In this document: positions 1-6,529 of the stretch, one piece after another | Position numbering within the stretch: the stretch's first letter is position 1 | Layout of the letters: each line of letters starts with the position of its first letter | The notes under the pieces: model-generated | Told to the model about the DNA's origin: nothing | Seen by the model: only the letters and a program-made list of their open reading frames with translations | Databases searched by the model: none | Program-made: the position numbers and the translations under genes | NCBI GenBank assembly: GCA_023433965.1 | Contig: JAEYTQ010000263.1 | Span: 1 to 12,808, forward strand | DNA length: 12,808 bases | DNA from: Pseudomonadota bacterium | GTDB taxonomy: Bacteria; Pseudomonadota; Alphaproteobacteria; Rhizobiales; Xanthobacteraceae | Direction: 5' to 3'

Positions 1-177
1 CAGACGAGACGAAACCTAGCAGCGCCGTTCGTCCGCGCGCGGCCGCGAGCTCACCGGGGACTACCCTCCCTGCCCGCACCTTTCGCGCCCGACGCTGCCG
101 CGTCCACCGCAAGCCCGGCTCGCGACCATGACGACCTCACGATCGCCCCTCAGGATGAGCCGGGATGGGCGAGACAT

Positions 178-215
178 ACGATATTTCCGAAATTCGGTAA
201 AGGAGAATATTTTTG
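178..215. promoter_or_regulatory. AT-rich palindromic block, possible regulatory site
   Basis: This is an AT-rich stretch in otherwise GC-rich DNA. It contains the perfect palindrome CCGAA-A-TTCGG (187-197), flanked by TTT on the left and TAAA on the right, which allows a slightly longer bulged stem. It is followed by AAAGGAG (199-205) and the AT-rich run AATATTTTTG. A TTGACA hexamer lies at 226-231 but has no -10 box at the right distance. It could be a promoter or operator, a conserved intergenic repeat, or the leader of a small unrecognised gene. Nothing here decides between these. Confidence 0.25.
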
Positions 216-258
216 CGAGAGCGGATTGACAGAAGGCGACACAGGCGCGATCGCGCAG

Positions 259-326
259 CCCGGGTGAGCGGAGAATACCGGGGACTTCGTCAGCAAAGGC
301 CCCGGATGTCGCTCCGCTTGTCCGGG
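259..326. repeat. Inverted pair of GC-rich palindromic units (REP-like)
   Basis: Unit 1 (259-283) starts CCCGGG and ends CCGGGG. Unit 2 (300-326) starts CCCCGG and ends TCCGGG. Each unit can fold on itself, and the two are inverted versions of each other sharing the core CTCCGCT, so a long imperfect hairpin is also possible. This style of CCCGGAT...ATCCGGG palindrome is familiar to me from Bradyrhizobium-group intergenic DNA, which is recalled knowledge and not a search result. The element begins about 25 bp beyond the stop codon of the TolA-like gene and may terminate its transcript or protect the 3' end. Confidence 0.55.
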
Positions 327-351
327 CGACAGGCCCGCGGTTACGGGACAG

Positions 352-1245
352 CTACGACCCGAAATCCCGCGGGCTGAACGGCAGATCCAACACCTTCCAT
401 TCCGCGTATTTGTCGGCCGGCAGCATCTTGTAGGGCTGGCAGTTCTGGAGCGCGCTCATTGCGGACTTGACCAGGGCGACGCCCTTGGCGGATGGCGGGG
501 CGGCCATCAGGACGGGCTCGCGCAGCAGCGTGCCGTCGGTGGCGAACACCGCGCGCAGCTTGATGTTGACTTGGTCGGTCGGGTCGACGCCGGCCGGAAG
601 CCTGGCGCAGCTTCGCAGGTGACGGCGTAGCGCGGCAATGACCTCGGGTGGAAGCTTGGCGGCGATCGTATCCTTTGCGTCGCCGCCATCGACCTTGGCG
701 AGGTCTTTCTGCAACTCCGTCGGCAATTCGGGCGGGAGGCCGAGCATGACGCCGTACTTGACGGTGACGTCCGGCTGAGGCGCCTGATAGGCCGGCGGGG
801 CCGCGGACTGCTGCTGCGGCATCGCCTGAGGCGGCGGAGCTTGCTGGAGTTGCTGCGGCGGCGCGCTGGCTTGCCGCGGCTGCGGCGCCTGCGTGGGCTG
901 CGGCTGGTTTTGCTGCGGCGCCTGCTGTGACGGTTGTGGCGAAGCCTGCGGCTGGTCCGCCGGCTTCGGCGCCGCGTCCGCCTTGTCGGCGATATCGAGC
1001 TTCGGCAGCTTCAGGTCGGGAAGCGGCTCCGGGGTCTTGTCCTCGCCCTCTTCCTGAAATTTCTCCTCAGCCTTGGCTTCCTCCTCCTTCACCTGCTCCG
1101 GCGTGACAATGTCGACGGTCACCGTCTCAGGCGGCGCGGCGTGAAACGGATGCACCTCGCTGATCACAATGACGAGCGCCACCAGCGTCAAATGCGCGAA
1201 TGCCGACGCCGCAATATCCGTCCGTATGATCTTCCGCAGGTCCAT
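352..1245 (-). CDS. TolA/TonB-like envelope energy-transduction protein
   Basis: A 297-residue inner-membrane-anchored periplasmic protein. A single membrane segment (about residues 12-30) carries a Ser14-x3-His18 pair, the motif that TonB and TolA use to contact the ExbB/D or TolQ/R proton motor. Then come a Lys/Glu-rich stretch (about 50-70), a long Pro/Gln/Ala-rich spacer (about 92-160) and a C-terminal globular domain (about 195-297). In that domain, HLRSCARLPAG and the CQPYKMLP...WKVLDLPFSP segment match the TolA C-terminal type found in rhizobia. Cys213 and Cys269 could form a periplasmic disulfide. A longer TTG start at 1320 is in frame, but it would overlap the aldo/keto reductase gene and put a non-signal-like tail before the membrane helix, so I prefer the ATG at 1245, although its ribosome-binding site is weak. 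No tolQ/R, exbB/D, pal or tolB is nearby. Its partner and whether it acts like TolA or TonB are unknown. Confidence 0.8.
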   Translation of the reverse strand: MDLRKIIRTDIAASAFAHLTLVALVIVISEVHPFHAAPPETVTVDIVTPEQVKEEEAKAEEKFQEEGEDKTPEPLPDLKLPKLDIADKADAAPKPADQPQASPQPSQQAPQQNQPQPTQAPQPRQASAPPQQLQQAPPPQAMPQQQSAAPPAYQAPQPDVTVKYGVMLGLPPELPTELQKDLAKVDGGDAKDTIAAKLPPEVIAALRRHLRSCARLPAGVDPTDQVNIKLRAVFATDGTLLREPVLMAAPPSAKGVALVKSAMSALQNCQPYKMLPADKYAEWKVLDLPFSPRDFGS

Positions 1246-1294
1246 GGAGCGATCTTGGGTTGCCGTCGCGGTGGTAGCATACCCAGGCCCCCTC

Positions 1295-2113
1295 TCAATC
1301 CCATTTCGGAGCGAAGCCAAAGTCGGTCAGGCGTCCCTTCGGGCTGGCGAGCGCCGCGATTCCGCTCATCTCGTCCTCCGAGAGCTCGAAATCGAATATC
1401 TCGATGTTTTCCGACAGGCGCTCGATGCGCGAGGTGCGCGGGATCGCCGCTACATTCTGTTGCACCAGCCAGCGCAGGCAGACCTGCGCCGGCGTCTTGC
1501 GGTGGATGCGCCCGATCTCGGCCAGCGTCTGGTCGGACTTGATGCGGCCCTTGGCGATCGGGCTGTAGGCGACCAGCGCGAGACCATGCGCGCCGCAGGC
1601 CGCCCGCACCTTCGCCTGGTCCAAATAAGGGTGATACTCGACCTGGTTGCAGACCAGCGGCTCCGGCGACAACGCAACCGCCTGCTCGATCAGCGCCACC
1701 GTGAAATTGGAGACGCCGATGTGGCGGGTCAGCCCCATTTGCTTTGCATGCGACAGCGCTCCGAGCGTCTCCGCCAGCGGCACGTGTCGATTGGGCCAGT
1801 GCAGCAGCAACAGATCGACGGAGGGAAGCCGCAAGCGTGATAGGCTCTCCTTGACCGACCGCTCGAGATCGTGGGGCGCGAAATGGTTGGTCCAGACCTT
1901 CGTCGTGAGGAAGACGTCGTCGCGGCGCACGCCCGAGGCGCGCAGGCCGTCGCCGACCTCGCGCTCATTGTCGTAGGCCTGCGCGGTGTCGATGTGGCGA
2001 TAGCCGAGCCGCAGCGCCTGCTGGACCACACGGGCAGCCGGTCTTCCGCTCAGCTCCCACGTCCCGAGCCCGATCGCCGGGATCCTTGCGCCATTGGCCT
2101 CGACGAACAGCAT
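1295..2113 (-). CDS. Aldo/keto reductase (2,5-diketogluconate reductase-like)
   Basis: A 272-residue cytoplasmic NADPH-dependent oxidoreductase of the aldo/keto reductase superfamily, normal length for the prokaryotic AKR5-like group. The catalytic tetrad is intact: Asp42 and Tyr47 in DTAQAYDNE, Lys72 in LTTKVW, and His105 in LLLLHWP. The GVSNF motif, the NQVEYHPY segment and the cofactor-phosphate-binding IPRTSRIERLSEN region are also present. Members reduce aldehydes, ketones or keto-sugars to alcohols; the substrate cannot be told from sequence. The ATG at 2113 is preceded by AGAGGA with a 6-base gap, a good ribosome-binding site. The TolA-like gene starts 49 bases downstream on the same strand, so the two may share a transcript, though no functional link is obvious. 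Confidence 0.93.
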   Translation of the reverse strand: MLFVEANGARIPAIGLGTWELSGRPAARVVQQALRLGYRHIDTAQAYDNEREVGDGLRASGVRRDDVFLTTKVWTNHFAPHDLERSVKESLSRLRLPSVDLLLLHWPNRHVPLAETLGALSHAKQMGLTRHIGVSNFTVALIEQAVALSPEPLVCNQVEYHPYLDQAKVRAACGAHGLALVAYSPIAKGRIKSDQTLAEIGRIHRKTPAQVCLRWLVQQNVAAIPRTSRIERLSENIEIFDFELSEDEMSGIAALASPKGRLTDFGFAPKWD

Positions 2114-2234
2114 GAGGAATCCTCTCTGTTGCGGCCGCCTCGAACGCCACTATGGACCCGGCTGATGCTGCTGCCAACGGAAGCCGCCGCAACCGGGCCG
2201 GGATCTTCGGTGCAAGACTAACGGGAGGTGTGCG

Positions 2235-2531
2235 TCAGACCTTGGCGAGCGCCTGGAACACCGTGTCCGGGGCATGCGCGATCACGGCGAGCAGCGCGCG
2301 GGCCGGTCCCCGCGGAGCACGCTTGCCTTGCTCCCAGTTGCGGATCGTCTCGACGGGGACGCCGAGCTTGGCCGCGAACTCCATCTGGGTCAGACAGGCT
2401 CGGCGGCGCAAATCGCGCACCGCGAGCGGAGCGGTGTCAGCCGGCGCAGCGTTCACCGACGGCTGGACCGGAAACTCCCGCCCATCCCGCAATTCGACGA
2501 TCCGTCCGTCCGCCTTCAGCCGCAACCGCAT
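2235..2531 (-). CDS. Small XRE-family helix-turn-helix protein (antitoxin-like)
   Basis: A 98-residue DNA-binding protein. The N-terminal 35 residues are a short basic/beta-like lead-in. Residues about 38-92 are a helix-turn-helix of the Cro/C1 (XRE) class: LTQMEFAAKLGVPVETIRNW followed by EQGKRAPRGPARALL. This variant (T-Q-x-EFA...GVPVxTIRNWEQG) is common in antitoxins and regulators next to RelE/HigB-type toxins, but no toxin-like gene lies beside it here, so it is either an orphan antitoxin relative or a stand-alone regulator. I chose the ATG at 2531 because GGGGGA lies 6 bases before it; two further in-frame ATGs at 2549 and 2537 lack a comparable site. A 7-bp inverted repeat overlaps the start codon and might be a self-regulatory operator. 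It is 121 bp from the aldo/keto reductase on the same strand. Confidence 0.85.
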   Translation of the reverse strand: MRLRLKADGRIVELRDGREFPVQPSVNAAPADTAPLAVRDLRRRACLTQMEFAAKLGVPVETIRNWEQGKRAPRGPARALLAVIAHAPDTVFQALAKV

Positions 2532-2552
2532 GCCCATTCCCCCAAGCATGCG
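2527..2552. promoter_or_regulatory. Inverted repeat over the XRE gene start
   Basis: CGCATGC (2527-2533) and GCATGCG (2546-2552) form a perfect 7-bp inverted repeat with a 12-base spacer. The spacer includes the presumed ribosome-binding site, and the left arm covers the start codon. XRE-type antitoxins and repressors commonly bind palindromes at their own promoter or start, so self-repression is possible. The alternative is chance, since GCATGC is itself a palindrome and start codons add ATG. Confidence 0.25.
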
Positions 2553-2599
2553 CGATGATGCGGCAGGTCGCTTAAGGTGGGATTAAAGATGGCTTCGCG

Positions 2600-2724
2600 C
2601 CCCGGACGCTGCGCAGCACGAAATGATGCGCTGCTGAGCTGGGGCCCATGTTGCCGCGGAGTACGCCGCCTCCTCGATCCCGGTTCTGCGCGGCAACGCG
2701 AAGAGCGCTGCAGCGCGCCCCGGG
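2600..2724. repeat. Two inverted palindromic repeat units between HTH gene and mgtE
   Basis: Unit 1 (2600-2644) begins CCCCGG, ends CTGGGG, and has inner arms GCAGC/GCTGC. Unit 2 (2679-2724) begins CCCGG, ends CCGGG, and has inner arms GCGCG/CGCGC. The reverse complement of unit 1 aligns by eye with unit 2: a C/G-rich outer stem, an inner GC-alternating stem, then a GGGG-(A)CGCGAAG or GGGGACACGAG flank. The two are therefore opposite-facing copies of one element. Similar elements with a CCGGGACACGAG flank are, from memory, very abundant in Bradyrhizobium-group intergenic DNA. Unit 2 lies 17 bp past the mgtE stop and could act as a terminator or mRNA stabiliser. Confidence 0.6.
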
Positions 2725-2740
2725 GACACGAGAGCGCCAC

Positions 2741-4162
2741 CTACCGCAACCCGAACCAGAGCGTGGCGATGCCGAGGAAGGAGAAGAAGCCGACGACGTC
2801 GGTCACGGTGGTGACGAACGTCCCCGAGGCCACCGCGGGGTCGGCCCGCACGCGATCCAGCGCGATCGGAATCAGGATGCCGCCGAGCGCACCGGCAATC
2901 AGGTTGCAGATCATTGCCAGCCCGATGACGATGCCGAGGCCGGGGATCTTGAACCAGGCGACCGCCGCAATGCCCGTGATCACGGCAAAGGCGAGCCCGT
3001 TGACGAGGCCGACCAGCGCCTCGCGCATCACCACGCGCCAGGCGTTGGAGGCGCCGAGCTCGCGGGTCGCGAGCGCCCGCACCGCGACCGTCATGGTCTG
3101 GGTCGCGGCATTGCCCCCCTGGCTCGCCACGATCGGCGCCAGAACCGCGAGCGCGACCATCTTCTCGAGCTGACCCTCGAACAGGCCGAGCACCGAAGAC
3201 GCCAGGAACGCGGTGGCGAGGTTCACCAGCAGCCAGTTGAAGCGGCCGCGGGCGATCGTCAGGAAGGTGTCGGACAGCTCTTCGTCGCTCGTGACGCCGC
3301 CGAGCGCCTTGAGGTCCTCGTCCGCCTCCTCCTCGATGACGTCGACGACGTCGTCGACGGTGATGACGCCGACGAGACGGTCCTGGGTGTCGAGCACGGG
3401 TGCGGAGACGAGGTTGTACTTGCCGAACATGCGCGCCACCTCCTCCTGGTCCTCCAGGACGGAGACTCGGCGGCGATCCTCGTCGGTGAGCTCGGTCAGC
3501 GCCACCGGCCGGCGCGTGCGCAGGAGTACGTCGAGCGGCACCGCGCCCAGCCAGTGCTGGTCCTTGTCGACCACGTAGATCTCGTAAAAGCGGTCGGGCA
3601 GATCCGGCGTCTCGCGCATGTAGTCGATCGCCTGGCCCACGGTGAAGTCCTGGGGCACCGCGATGAACTCGGTCTGCATGCGGCGGCCGGCGGAATTCTC
3701 CGGATAAAGCAGGCTGCGCTCGAGCGCGACGCGCTCCTTGAGCGGCAGCTTCTCGAGGATCTCCTCCTGCTCCGCGGCGTCGAGGGTTTCCAGGAGCTCG
3801 ACCGCATCGTCGGATGCGAGCTCGCGGACGCCCTCGGCCACCGTCTCCGGCCGCAGTTCCTCGAGGATCTCCTCGCGGACTGTCTCGTCGACCTCGTTCA
3901 GGGCCGAGAAGTCGAAGTCCCGGCCGGTGAGCTCGACCAGGCGGACGCGGTCGTCCGGCTGCAATGCGCCGATCAGATCGCCGAGATCGGCCTCGTGCAG
4001 TTCCGCGACACAGGCGCGCAGCGCCGCACTGTCGCCGGCCTCGATTGCACGGGCAATTTCCTCGACGAATTCGTGCCTGACATCGCCGTCTTCATTGCGC
4101 ATCGGCACGTGGTCGAGTACCGAATCTGCTGCGGGCGGGGCAACGTCCATATGCTCATCCAT
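2741..4162 (-). CDS. mgtE: MgtE-family magnesium transporter/channel
   Basis: A 473-residue inner-membrane Mg2+ channel that closes when cytoplasmic Mg2+ is high. In order: an acidic MgtE N-terminal superhelical domain (about 30-155), a pair of CBS domains (about 160-280, including ENSAGRRMQTEFIAVP and VVDKDQHWLGAVPLDVLL), a connecting helix, and a C-terminal region with five predicted membrane segments (about 308-473). The conserved pore motifs are present: PIVASQGGNAATQT (343-356), DPAVASG (441-447) and TTVTDVVGF, where Asp455 matches the pore Asp432 of Thermus MgtE. Length is typical. The open frame extends 150 codons further upstream to 4612, but that part lies over the divergent deacetylase gene, so I start at the ATG at 4162 (GAGG 6 bases upstream). 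Regulation is probably by the protein's own Mg2+-sensing domains; there is no room for a long leader riboswitch in the 82-bp divergent gap. Confidence 0.95.
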   Translation of the reverse strand: MDEHMDVAPPAADSVLDHVPMRNEDGDVRHEFVEEIARAIEAGDSAALRACVAELHEADLGDLIGALQPDDRVRLVELTGRDFDFSALNEVDETVREEILEELRPETVAEGVRELASDDAVELLETLDAAEQEEILEKLPLKERVALERSLLYPENSAGRRMQTEFIAVPQDFTVGQAIDYMRETPDLPDRFYEIYVVDKDQHWLGAVPLDVLLRTRRPVALTELTDEDRRRVSVLEDQEEVARMFGKYNLVSAPVLDTQDRLVGVITVDDVVDVIEEEADEDLKALGGVTSDEELSDTFLTIARGRFNWLLVNLATAFLASSVLGLFEGQLEKMVALAVLAPIVASQGGNAATQTMTVAVRALATRELGASNAWRVVMREALVGLVNGLAFAVITGIAAVAWFKIPGLGIVIGLAMICNLIAGALGGILIPIALDRVRADPAVASGTFVTTVTDVVGFFSFLGIATLWFGLR

Positions 4163-4204
4163 GGCGCGCCTCGCGTTTGACAGGGTTGAAACGAGTGATC
4201 CGGG

Positions 4205-4215
4205 CTGACGGTCAG
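4205..4215. promoter_or_regulatory. Palindrome in the mgtE/deacetylase divergent gap
   Basis: CTGAC-G-GTCAG is a perfect 11-bp palindrome midway in the 82-bp gap that must hold both divergent promoters. A TTGACA hexamer at 4177-4182 reads toward the deacetylase, but I see no matching -10 box. It is a candidate operator only. Confidence 0.2.
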
Positions 4216-4244
4216 GCAATACCCACAAGGCGATTGCGAGCGCA

Positions 4245-5045
4245 ATGACAAAGATGCTGCGATTGAGGTGGACTTCGATGATGGCGGGCGCGCTCGCCGC
4301 AACGGTTATCGGCATCGCCTCGACCGGTGCCGCCGAGTGCCCGCGCAAGGACGCGCTCGGCACCTCGCGCATCCTCAGCGTCGATCCCAAGACCACTCCG
4401 CGCGTGGGTCTGAAGAGCTTTCCGCAGACGCTGCCGCTGGCCGATCGCGAGGTGGTGCTGACCTTCGACGACGGGCCGAACCCGCCGACGACATCGAAGG
4501 TGCTGGCGGCGCTGGCGCAGGAATGCGTGCGCGCGACCTTCTTCCTGATCGGCCAGCACGCCGCGCAGCATCCCGACATGGTCAAGCGCATCGCCCGTGA
4601 GGGCCACACCATCGGCCATCATTCCTTCTCGCATCCGTTCATGGGGCATATCCCGTTCGAGAAGGCCATGGCCGACATCGACCGGGGCATTGCCGCAGAC
4701 GAAATGGCGCTGCACGGAACCTCGACGACGACGCCCTCGACGCCGTTCTTCCGCTTTCCCTATTTCGAATCGACCCCAGCCCTGCTCGACCTGCTCCAGT
4801 CGCGCGGCATCATCGTGTTCGGGGCCGATCTGTGGGCCAGCGACTGGGAAGAGATGACGCCGGAGCAGCAATTGAAGCTCGTCACCGAGCGCCTCGCCGC
4901 GAGCGGCAGGGGCATCATCCTCTTTCACGACAACAAGGCGCGCACGGCCGCGATGATGCCGGCGTTTCTGCGGTATCTGAGGGAGAACAGCTATCGGGTG
5001 GTCCACATCGTGGCCACATCACGGAAGAGCGCCGATACGCGCTGA
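4245..5045 (+). CDS. Exported NodB-type polysaccharide deacetylase (short paralog)
   Basis: A 266-residue exported enzyme of carbohydrate esterase family 4, which removes N- or O-acetyl groups from polysaccharides such as peptidoglycan, chitin-like or PNAG-like polymers. The N-terminus is a signal peptide (basic start, hydrophobic 12-27, likely cut near GAA/EC). All five NodB motifs are present: TFDDGP (base Asp75, metal ligand Asp76), His126-x3-His130 in GHHSFSHP, FFRFPY (170-173), DLWASDW (195-201) and LFHD (His228). Mature size is normal for a bare catalytic domain. The start is uncertain: ATG 4245 or 4254 gives a basic n-region, while ATG 4278 has the best ribosome-binding site (TGAGGTGGA) but would leave a signal peptide without positive charge. 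It is divergent from mgtE and followed 157 bp later by a close paralog. The substrate is unknown; it is not nodulation NodB itself, given the context and signal peptide. Confidence 0.9.
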   Translation: MTKMLRLRWTSMMAGALAATVIGIASTGAAECPRKDALGTSRILSVDPKTTPRVGLKSFPQTLPLADREVVLTFDDGPNPPTTSKVLAALAQECVRATFFLIGQHAAQHPDMVKRIAREGHTIGHHSFSHPFMGHIPFEKAMADIDRGIAADEMALHGTSTTTPSTPFFRFPYFESTPALLDLLQSRGIIVFGADLWASDWEEMTPEQQLKLVTERLAASGRGIILFHDNKARTAAMMPAFLRYLRENSYRVVHIVATSRKSADTR

Positions 5046-5202
5046 TGCCGGAATGTCACGCCGGCGCAAAATGGGGTGATTTGGGGGCAATTAACACTCT
5101 GTTCATGCTACCCCGTGCAAAGATGAGGGCGGCTGCGGCTGAACCGTTTTGGGGCATCTCCGACCTATCTAGGCGGCAATTGCATGGGGGCAGACGAGGT
5201 TC
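5046..5202. other. Gap between the two deacetylase genes
   Basis: A weak hairpin GCCGG (5047-5051) / CCGGC (5061-5065) followed by CGCAAAA lies right after the first deacetylase stop and may slow or stop transcription. An AT-richer segment follows (5078-5109) with TTGGGG at 5081 and CATGCT at 5104, spaced 17 bp; each hexamer matches only 3 of 6 consensus bases. The gap is long for an operon, so the second gene may have its own promoter, but the evidence is thin. Confidence 0.25.
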
Positions 5203-6525
5203 ATGATCGGAAGTAGCGTTGTTCTGCGGACGCGATCGTGGATCGTCCTCTGTCTGGGAATTTTGGCCACCGCTTCACCGGCTGCGCGCGCGGCCGACTG
5301 TCCCGGCAATCCCGACGCCCTCGGCACGTCCCGCACCCTCGTGGTCGATCCGCGCGAGCATCCGCTGATCGGCACCATGCAGTATCGCGAGACGCTGCCG
5401 CTGAAGGACCGCGAGGTCGTCCTGACCTTCGACGACGGTCCGATACCGAAATATTCCAACCAGGTGCTGAAGATCCTCGCCGACGAGTGCATCAAGGCGA
5501 CCTTCTTCATCGTCGGCAACCAGGCCAAGGCCAATCCTGAAGGCGTGCGCAAGCTGGTGGCGGCAGGCCACACCGTCGGCACACACAGCATGGACCATCC
5601 GCTGACCTTCGACCGGATGCCGATCGAAAAGGCCGAGGCCGAGATCAACGGCGGCATCGCATGGACCGCGGCCGCGATGACCGATCCGTCCCAGCTCGCC
5701 CCGTTCTTCCGCATCCCCGGCCTGATGCGCGCCGAGGGCGTCGAGAACCATCTGATCTCGCGCGGCATCCAGGTCTGGAGCGCCGACTTCCCGGCCGATG
5801 ACTGGCGCCACGTGTCGTCCGACCGCGTGTACCAGCTCGCGATCCAGCGGCTGGAGGCCAAGGGCAAGGGCATCCTGCTGCTGCACGACATCCAGGCCCG
5901 CACCGTGGCGGCGCTGCCCAAGATCATCCATGACCTCAAGGCGAAGGGCTATCGCATCGTGCATGTGGTGCCCGCAACCGCCGATCGGCCGGCGACGCCG
6001 ACCACGGCGATCGAATGGCTGCTGCATCCGCCGACCGAGACGACGCCGATCGCGCGCTGGCCGCGTGTGCCGCATTTCGTGTTCACGCAGACCAGGACGC
6101 TGCCCGCGCCCGCGCTGGCCGACCTCAACGCCCAGAGCGAGCATCAGCCGCTGCTCCCGCGTCGGACCATGGCGCAGACCAGTCTCGCGGCCAGCCTGCC
6201 CGTGCCCGGCCGCGATCTCTTCGCGATTCCCGAGGGCTCGGTCGAGGTGCTACTGTCGACGACCTCGTCGCGGCGTGCCGCGACACGGCTCGCCATGCCC
6301 GGCCAAGCGTCTCAAGCGGCCAAGAACAAGGCGGCTCAGGGCAAAGCCGCCACAGCCAAGCGGCGCACGGCGCATGCAGCGCAGGCGGCCGCGGATCATG
6401 GCGCGCAGCCCCTCGACATCGCACCGAAGAACACCGCTCCCAAGACCACCGCATCGAAGGGAGCAGCCCCCAAGACCGCTGCACCCCGCCCGACCCGCGT
6501 CGCCAGCCTGAAGAAGCGCGCTTGA
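5203..6525 (+). CDS. Exported NodB-type polysaccharide deacetylase with long basic tail
   Basis: A 440-residue paralog of the preceding gene. A signal peptide (hydrophobic 13-24, cut near ARA/AD at 30-31) leads into a NodB domain (about 35-258) that tracks the shorter paralog closely, sharing DALGTSR, the L-P-L-x-D-R-E-V-V-L-TFDDGP block, and the same spacing from TFDDGP to LLLHD. Catalytic Asp77, metal ligands Asp78, His128 and His132 (THSMDHP), and His228 are kept. The RxPY motif is altered to RIPG (170-173), and DLWASDW is replaced by DFPADDW (195-201). Beyond residue 260 is an extra 180-residue region: a Pro-rich linker, then from about 365 an Ala/Lys/Pro-rich basic tail with repeated APKT-like units. 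The tail could bind anionic wall polymer, or it could be a disordered spacer. The start codon has GACGAGG 3 bases upstream, a close ribosome-binding site. The gene ends 4 bp from a convergent gene. Confidence 0.9.
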   Translation: MIGSSVVLRTRSWIVLCLGILATASPAARAADCPGNPDALGTSRTLVVDPREHPLIGTMQYRETLPLKDREVVLTFDDGPIPKYSNQVLKILADECIKATFFIVGNQAKANPEGVRKLVAAGHTVGTHSMDHPLTFDRMPIEKAEAEINGGIAWTAAAMTDPSQLAPFFRIPGLMRAEGVENHLISRGIQVWSADFPADDWRHVSSDRVYQLAIQRLEAKGKGILLLHDIQARTVAALPKIIHDLKAKGYRIVHVVPATADRPATPTTAIEWLLHPPTETTPIARWPRVPHFVFTQTRTLPAPALADLNAQSEHQPLLPRRTMAQTSLAASLPVPGRDLFAIPEGSVEVLLSTTSSRRAATRLAMPGQASQAAKNKAAQGKAATAKRRTAHAAQAAADHGAQPLDIAPKNTAPKTTASKGAAPKTAAPRPTRVASLKKRA

Positions 6526-6529
6526 GTCC

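Larger units (their letters stand above)
1..351. other. Gene-free left end with AT-rich block and GC-rich repeats
   Basis: No convincing coding region is visible in these 351 bases. The first 175 bases are GC-rich and have no recognisable structure. Near 178-215 the composition turns AT-rich around an 11-bp palindrome, and 259-326 carries an inverted pair of GC-rich palindromes (both entered separately). A TTG-started reading frame from 213, preceded by a good ribosome-binding-like AAAGGAG, runs about 54 codons, but its product is almost all Arg-rich low complexity and it crosses the repeat, so I do not call it. The neighbour to the left lies outside the window. Confidence 0.6.

Noticed and set aside
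213..377. TTG-started small reading frame with a good AAAGGAG site
   Set aside because: The product is Arg-rich low complexity, it crosses the palindromic repeat and overlaps the 3' end of the TolA-like gene.
1246..1320. 25-codon N-terminal extension (TTG start) of the TolA-like protein
   Set aside because: It overlaps the aldo/keto reductase coding region and gives a non-family-like leader before the membrane anchor.
2648..4180. 510-codon plus-strand open frame opposite mgtE
   Set aside because: It is a shadow of the mgtE codon pattern, with His/Arg/Asp-rich composition and no domain.
4163..4244. Mg2+ riboswitch upstream of mgtE
   Set aside because: The gap is only 82 bp and shows no M-box-like multi-stem structure or terminator.
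4163..4612. 150-codon upstream extension of MgtE
   Set aside because: It lies antisense over the deacetylase, and the remaining 473 residues are already the full family length.
5275..6144. 289-codon minus-strand frame opposite the second deacetylase
   Set aside because: The composition is that of a shadow frame (Gly/Arg/Asp/His-rich), and the plus strand has clear NodB motifs.
4245..6525. Nodulation NodB genes
   Set aside because: Both proteins have signal peptides and lie away from any nodA/C-like gene, so they are general CE4 deacetylases.
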